Assembly: GCA_022828595.1 (NCBI GenBank)
Contig: JAKGHH010000007.1
Coordinates: 34,658,356 to 34,722,355 of the forward strand
Reading direction: 5' to 3'
Source of the DNA: Nelumbo lutea
Lineage: Eukaryota; Streptophyta; Magnoliopsida; Proteales; Nelumbonaceae
Length of the DNA: 64,000 nucleotides
The notes beneath the pieces are model-generated. The model saw only the letters and a list, made by a program, of their open reading frames with translations, ran no database searches and was not told where the DNA came from. Shown one piece after another: positions 61,527 to 64,000 of this stretch (the stretch's first letter is position 1; the number at the start of each line of letters is the position of its first letter). A program made the translations under genes and the position numbers.

Positions 61527-63416
61527 ATGTCTAGCTCGGATAGCTCAGACGATTCTTCAAGTAGGTCTGATGTAGGTTCTACGAACCGAGTCTCATCCCC
61601 CGATGGCCTTAGTGATCCTGAGGTAGAACTTGAGGACGACTTTGAACCCGTAGGCCGAGCCGCTTCGGGCAATTTGGCGTCTACCTCTCATCGAGGTCGG
61701 ATGCTAGATAGGTTTGGTCCTTCGACCATGACACCCGAGGAGCTCCAATCTCTTATTATTTCTTACAATTTGCCCGACGGGTACGCCTATTTTATTCCTT
61801 CGGGTAGCTTTCCTTGGGAACACGGTCTTGATGAGATTGTGATATTTCGGGAGCAGCTAGCTGCGGGGCTGCGATTGCCTTTCCACCCCTTCTCATCAAG
61901 GTCATAAACCACTTCGGCGTTACCATTGGCCAGCTTCATCCGAACTCTATTCGGAACTTGGTGGGGACAACCTCCCTTTTTTGTGAACAGTGCTTCCCTT
62001 TAGACTTGGAGATATTCTCCTCTATTTTAATGATCAAGAAACAAGCGGGTTCTCTTCCCGGGGGAAGATGGGCGTATTACCTGTCTCCTCGCCCGGGTTT
62101 TAAGTTTCTGCACGAACTTCCCAACAAGGTCCCAGCGTGGAAGCGGGATTACTTCGGGGTGCGAAGTGCACAAGGGTGGCCTTTTCAGACCGGGTGGGGG
62201 GAGGCCGCTCCTGATTCTGGTGTCACTCTCAATATAGAGACGGTGAAGGGCCTCCGACAATGGGCACGATAAGGGTTAAAGTGCCATCAATACCTAACGG
62301 AGGCCAAGCTTATTGCGGCCGGCCTGAGTTTAGGTAGGTTTCTTGTTCGCTTTGTTTCTTTGTTTCTTCTGATGTCGAACTCTTTTCTGTTGGTGTGATG
62401 GACTCAGAGAGGACTCGTGGGGGGCGCCTGTTCCAAGCCATGAAGAGGAGGAAGCGGGTCGCCAAGCGAACTCATACCGAACTGCCCCAGGAGGAGCCAC
62501 AAGTTCCAGACCATACGTCGGAGGATCTGCCTAGGGAGCCCAAGGTGGCTCCTTCAATGCAGGGAGCGGCAGGGGCCCCTACGCCGAACAACTCACACGG
62601 GTGCTTCCGCCTATTCTAGTGCTCCTACTTACTCTGGGTCCGCTCATACGCGGGCTGGGCCCTCGGGCTGGGGAGCTTAAGGGGAGTTCAGGAGCATGTT
62701 GTCGCCGAACTACGCTCTTCGAAAGAGTAGGGAGGCTACTTTCCCCGAGGAGATCGCGGCGTGGACCATCTTCCCTTTAATCAAGTCGCCTGTCGTGCCG
62801 TAACTCATGCTATGGTGGTAAGTCAAATTTTGTCTGCCTTCTTCGCTTCTTATCCTTCTTGCTGTTGATTTGTTTCTTTTGGTAGGTGAATTCTTCTATT
62901 CACGCCTTAGCGGCACAAGTGGAGAGGAGCTCGTGACAGGCGCGAGCTGCTGAGGCGGCTGCTCATGCTGTCGAAGAGGCTGCTCGCATTGCTATGGCCA
63001 GGTAGGCAATGTCTCAGCGGGATGCCGAGGCCATGGGGGTGGTCGTGAAGCATATTGCGGACCTGAGGTTGGATCTATAGCATCATGTCGAATATCTTCA
63101 GGAGGACATCAGGGACAAAATGCAGATCTTTTCCCAAGGTATCGAAGATGCCAAGAAGAAGGCCGTTGAGGACTACATCGCCTCGCCGCGTTTTGACGAC
63201 CTGATGGTGGATTCTTACAGAAGAGGATTCAAACTGAGCCGGTGGATGATTTGGAACACGTACCCTGACCTCGATATTAGTGCCATATCCACTTTGCGTA
63301 TAACTCAGGAGATGACCAACACTACTGATGATGAGCCAGATTTCGAGGGCGAGGTAGGGCCTTCGGGTGTCGTTGAAGTGCCTTCTGATGAGGAAGAAGT
63401 AGCTCTGGGCTTGTAA
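61527..63416 (+). pseudogene. Tat-type gypsy element ORF (Transposase_28/PMD-like), broken
   Basis: Plus strand. 61527-61907 starts with a Ser/Asp-rich head and then MTPEELQSLIISYNLPDGYA, FIPSGSFPWEHG and FREQLAAGLRLPFHPF. After a frameshift near 61890 it continues (to 62272) with NHFGVTIGQLHPNS, CFPLDLEIF and GRWAYYLSPRPG. This matches the 'putative gypsy type transposon' domain (Pfam Transposase_28) found in Tat/Ogre-related elements. 62395-62620 is a Lys/Arg then Pro-rich linker. 62886-63416 is an Ala/Glu/Arg-rich coiled coil with stops, ending in a SYRRGFKLSRWMIWNTYPDL block and an acidic tail. GT-AG introns are possible at about 62819-62885. Not an intact gene. Confidence 0.7.
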
Positions 63417-64000
63417 ATTTTTATTTTTTTTGTACTCTTCCTTTTCTCGCAATGAAATAGACAATCTTTTTTGTAAAGTGTTGTTCTTTTTTCCGAAATG
63501 ATAATTTGCCGAACTGATAATATGCCTGATATGTTTCTTGCCCGGGTTATTGCACTCGCGCAACCTGTTTCGGTGTTTAGTACTTAGTCTCTGCTTCGTT
63601 TTAGTCTTTTGACTGATATTTTGCCGAACTGATAATATGCCCGACTTTTCTTTACTTGCCTATGCCGAGGTTCCTCTTGTTAGCTCGGCATCCTGGCCCT
63701 TAGACTCTCGTAGAGATTTCATCCACTTCGCTTGGCGGTCTATAGGTATAATTCATTAGCATACTCCTCACTTCTTCTTTCAGCCCTTCAGCTTGTTTAT
63801 TGCAGGCATCAAGTGTCTGTATAGACGAGTTTATATGTCAAAACCAAATAAAACCACACATCTATGCATTGTGGCTGTGTTGTACATGTTTGAGAAAGCA
63901 GGGGTGGAGCTAGGGCATTTTCTTAGGGGGTCCATGGCTCCCCTCTACTACCCCTGGCTCCGCCTGCTTGCGTGTGTGAGAGAGAGAAACATGTGATCGC
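63417..64000. other. 3' flank of the Tat-type ORF
   Basis: Non-coding. GCCGAACTGATAATATGCC occurs twice (about 63510 and 63634). At 63899-63975 AGGGGTGGAGCTAGG and CCTGGCTCCGCCTGC are an inverted pair, perhaps a hAT-like end. The window ends in an (AG)n-like run. Confidence 0.4.

Noticed and set aside
1..64000. tRNA or rRNA genes
   Set aside because: No cloverleaf or rRNA core sequence was recognised; the only tRNA-related strings are retrotransposon primer sites at 21160 and 32268.

Overview
This is plant nuclear DNA: AT-rich, intron-rich and dense in Ty1/copia, Ty3/gypsy, LINE (L1-like and RTE-like), hAT-like and MITE sequence. Three host genes can be read. (1) The 5' part of an unnamed conserved gene on the minus strand leaves the window at base 1; its exons are at 3163-3077 and 421-320. 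(2) A complete gene for mitochondrial cytochrome c1 (CYC1) lies on the minus strand, 36376 down to 17735, in nine exons encoding 335 residues. (3) A complete LSM5 gene lies on the plus strand, 41281 to 54728, in four exons encoding 88 residues. All their splice sites are GT-AG, and phases and reading frames are intact. The long, TE-filled introns suggest a woody or otherwise TE-rich angiosperm; the species cannot be fixed from this window.

The most striking feature is the N-terminus of CYC1. Exons 1-3 encode a 45-residue leader that reads like the start of cytosolic glyceraldehyde-3-phosphate dehydrogenase (GapC). This fits the published case in which plant cytochrome c1 gained its mitochondrial presequence by exon shuffling from GapC. 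Here the donated exons lie 12.9 kb upstream of the exon that carries the sorting signal and the start of the mature protein, with retroelements in between. CYC1 and LSM5 are divergent, with start codons 4.9 kb apart, and each is interrupted by one intron of about 12.9 kb.

Layout. 1-3.2 kb: unnamed gene with a LINE scrap in its intron. 3.2-17.7 kb: intergenic, with a degenerate ~250-bp tandem array, a minus-strand gypsy gag remnant, a foldback element, a MITE, two hAT-like elements, an RTE remnant and a LINE RNase H remnant. 17.7-36.4 kb: CYC1. Its intron 6 holds a LINE scrap and a truncated copia element with LTR and primer site. Its intron 3 holds a copia RT remnant split by a hAT MITE with perfect 8-bp TSD, a LINE scrap, a foldback element, a near-complete copia element with both LTRs and TSD, a 5'-truncated LINE and a gypsy integrase scrap. 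36.9-38.9 kb: a solo-LTR-like sequence and a gypsy integrase tail with 3' LTR. 39.0-40.9 kb: a Mutator-like element with GC-rich cargo. 41.2-54.7 kb: LSM5, with LINE, copia, RTE and hAT debris and a 314-bp tandem duplication in its second intron. 54.7-58 kb: intergenic. 58-64 kb: LTR-type sequence with tandem repeats and a decayed Tat-type gypsy ORF.

CYC1 supplies the haem subunit of respiratory complex III. LSM5 is a subunit of the Lsm1-7 mRNA-decay ring and the Lsm2-8 U6 snRNP ring. They are unrelated housekeeping genes. Nearly everything else in the window is mobile DNA in various states of decay.
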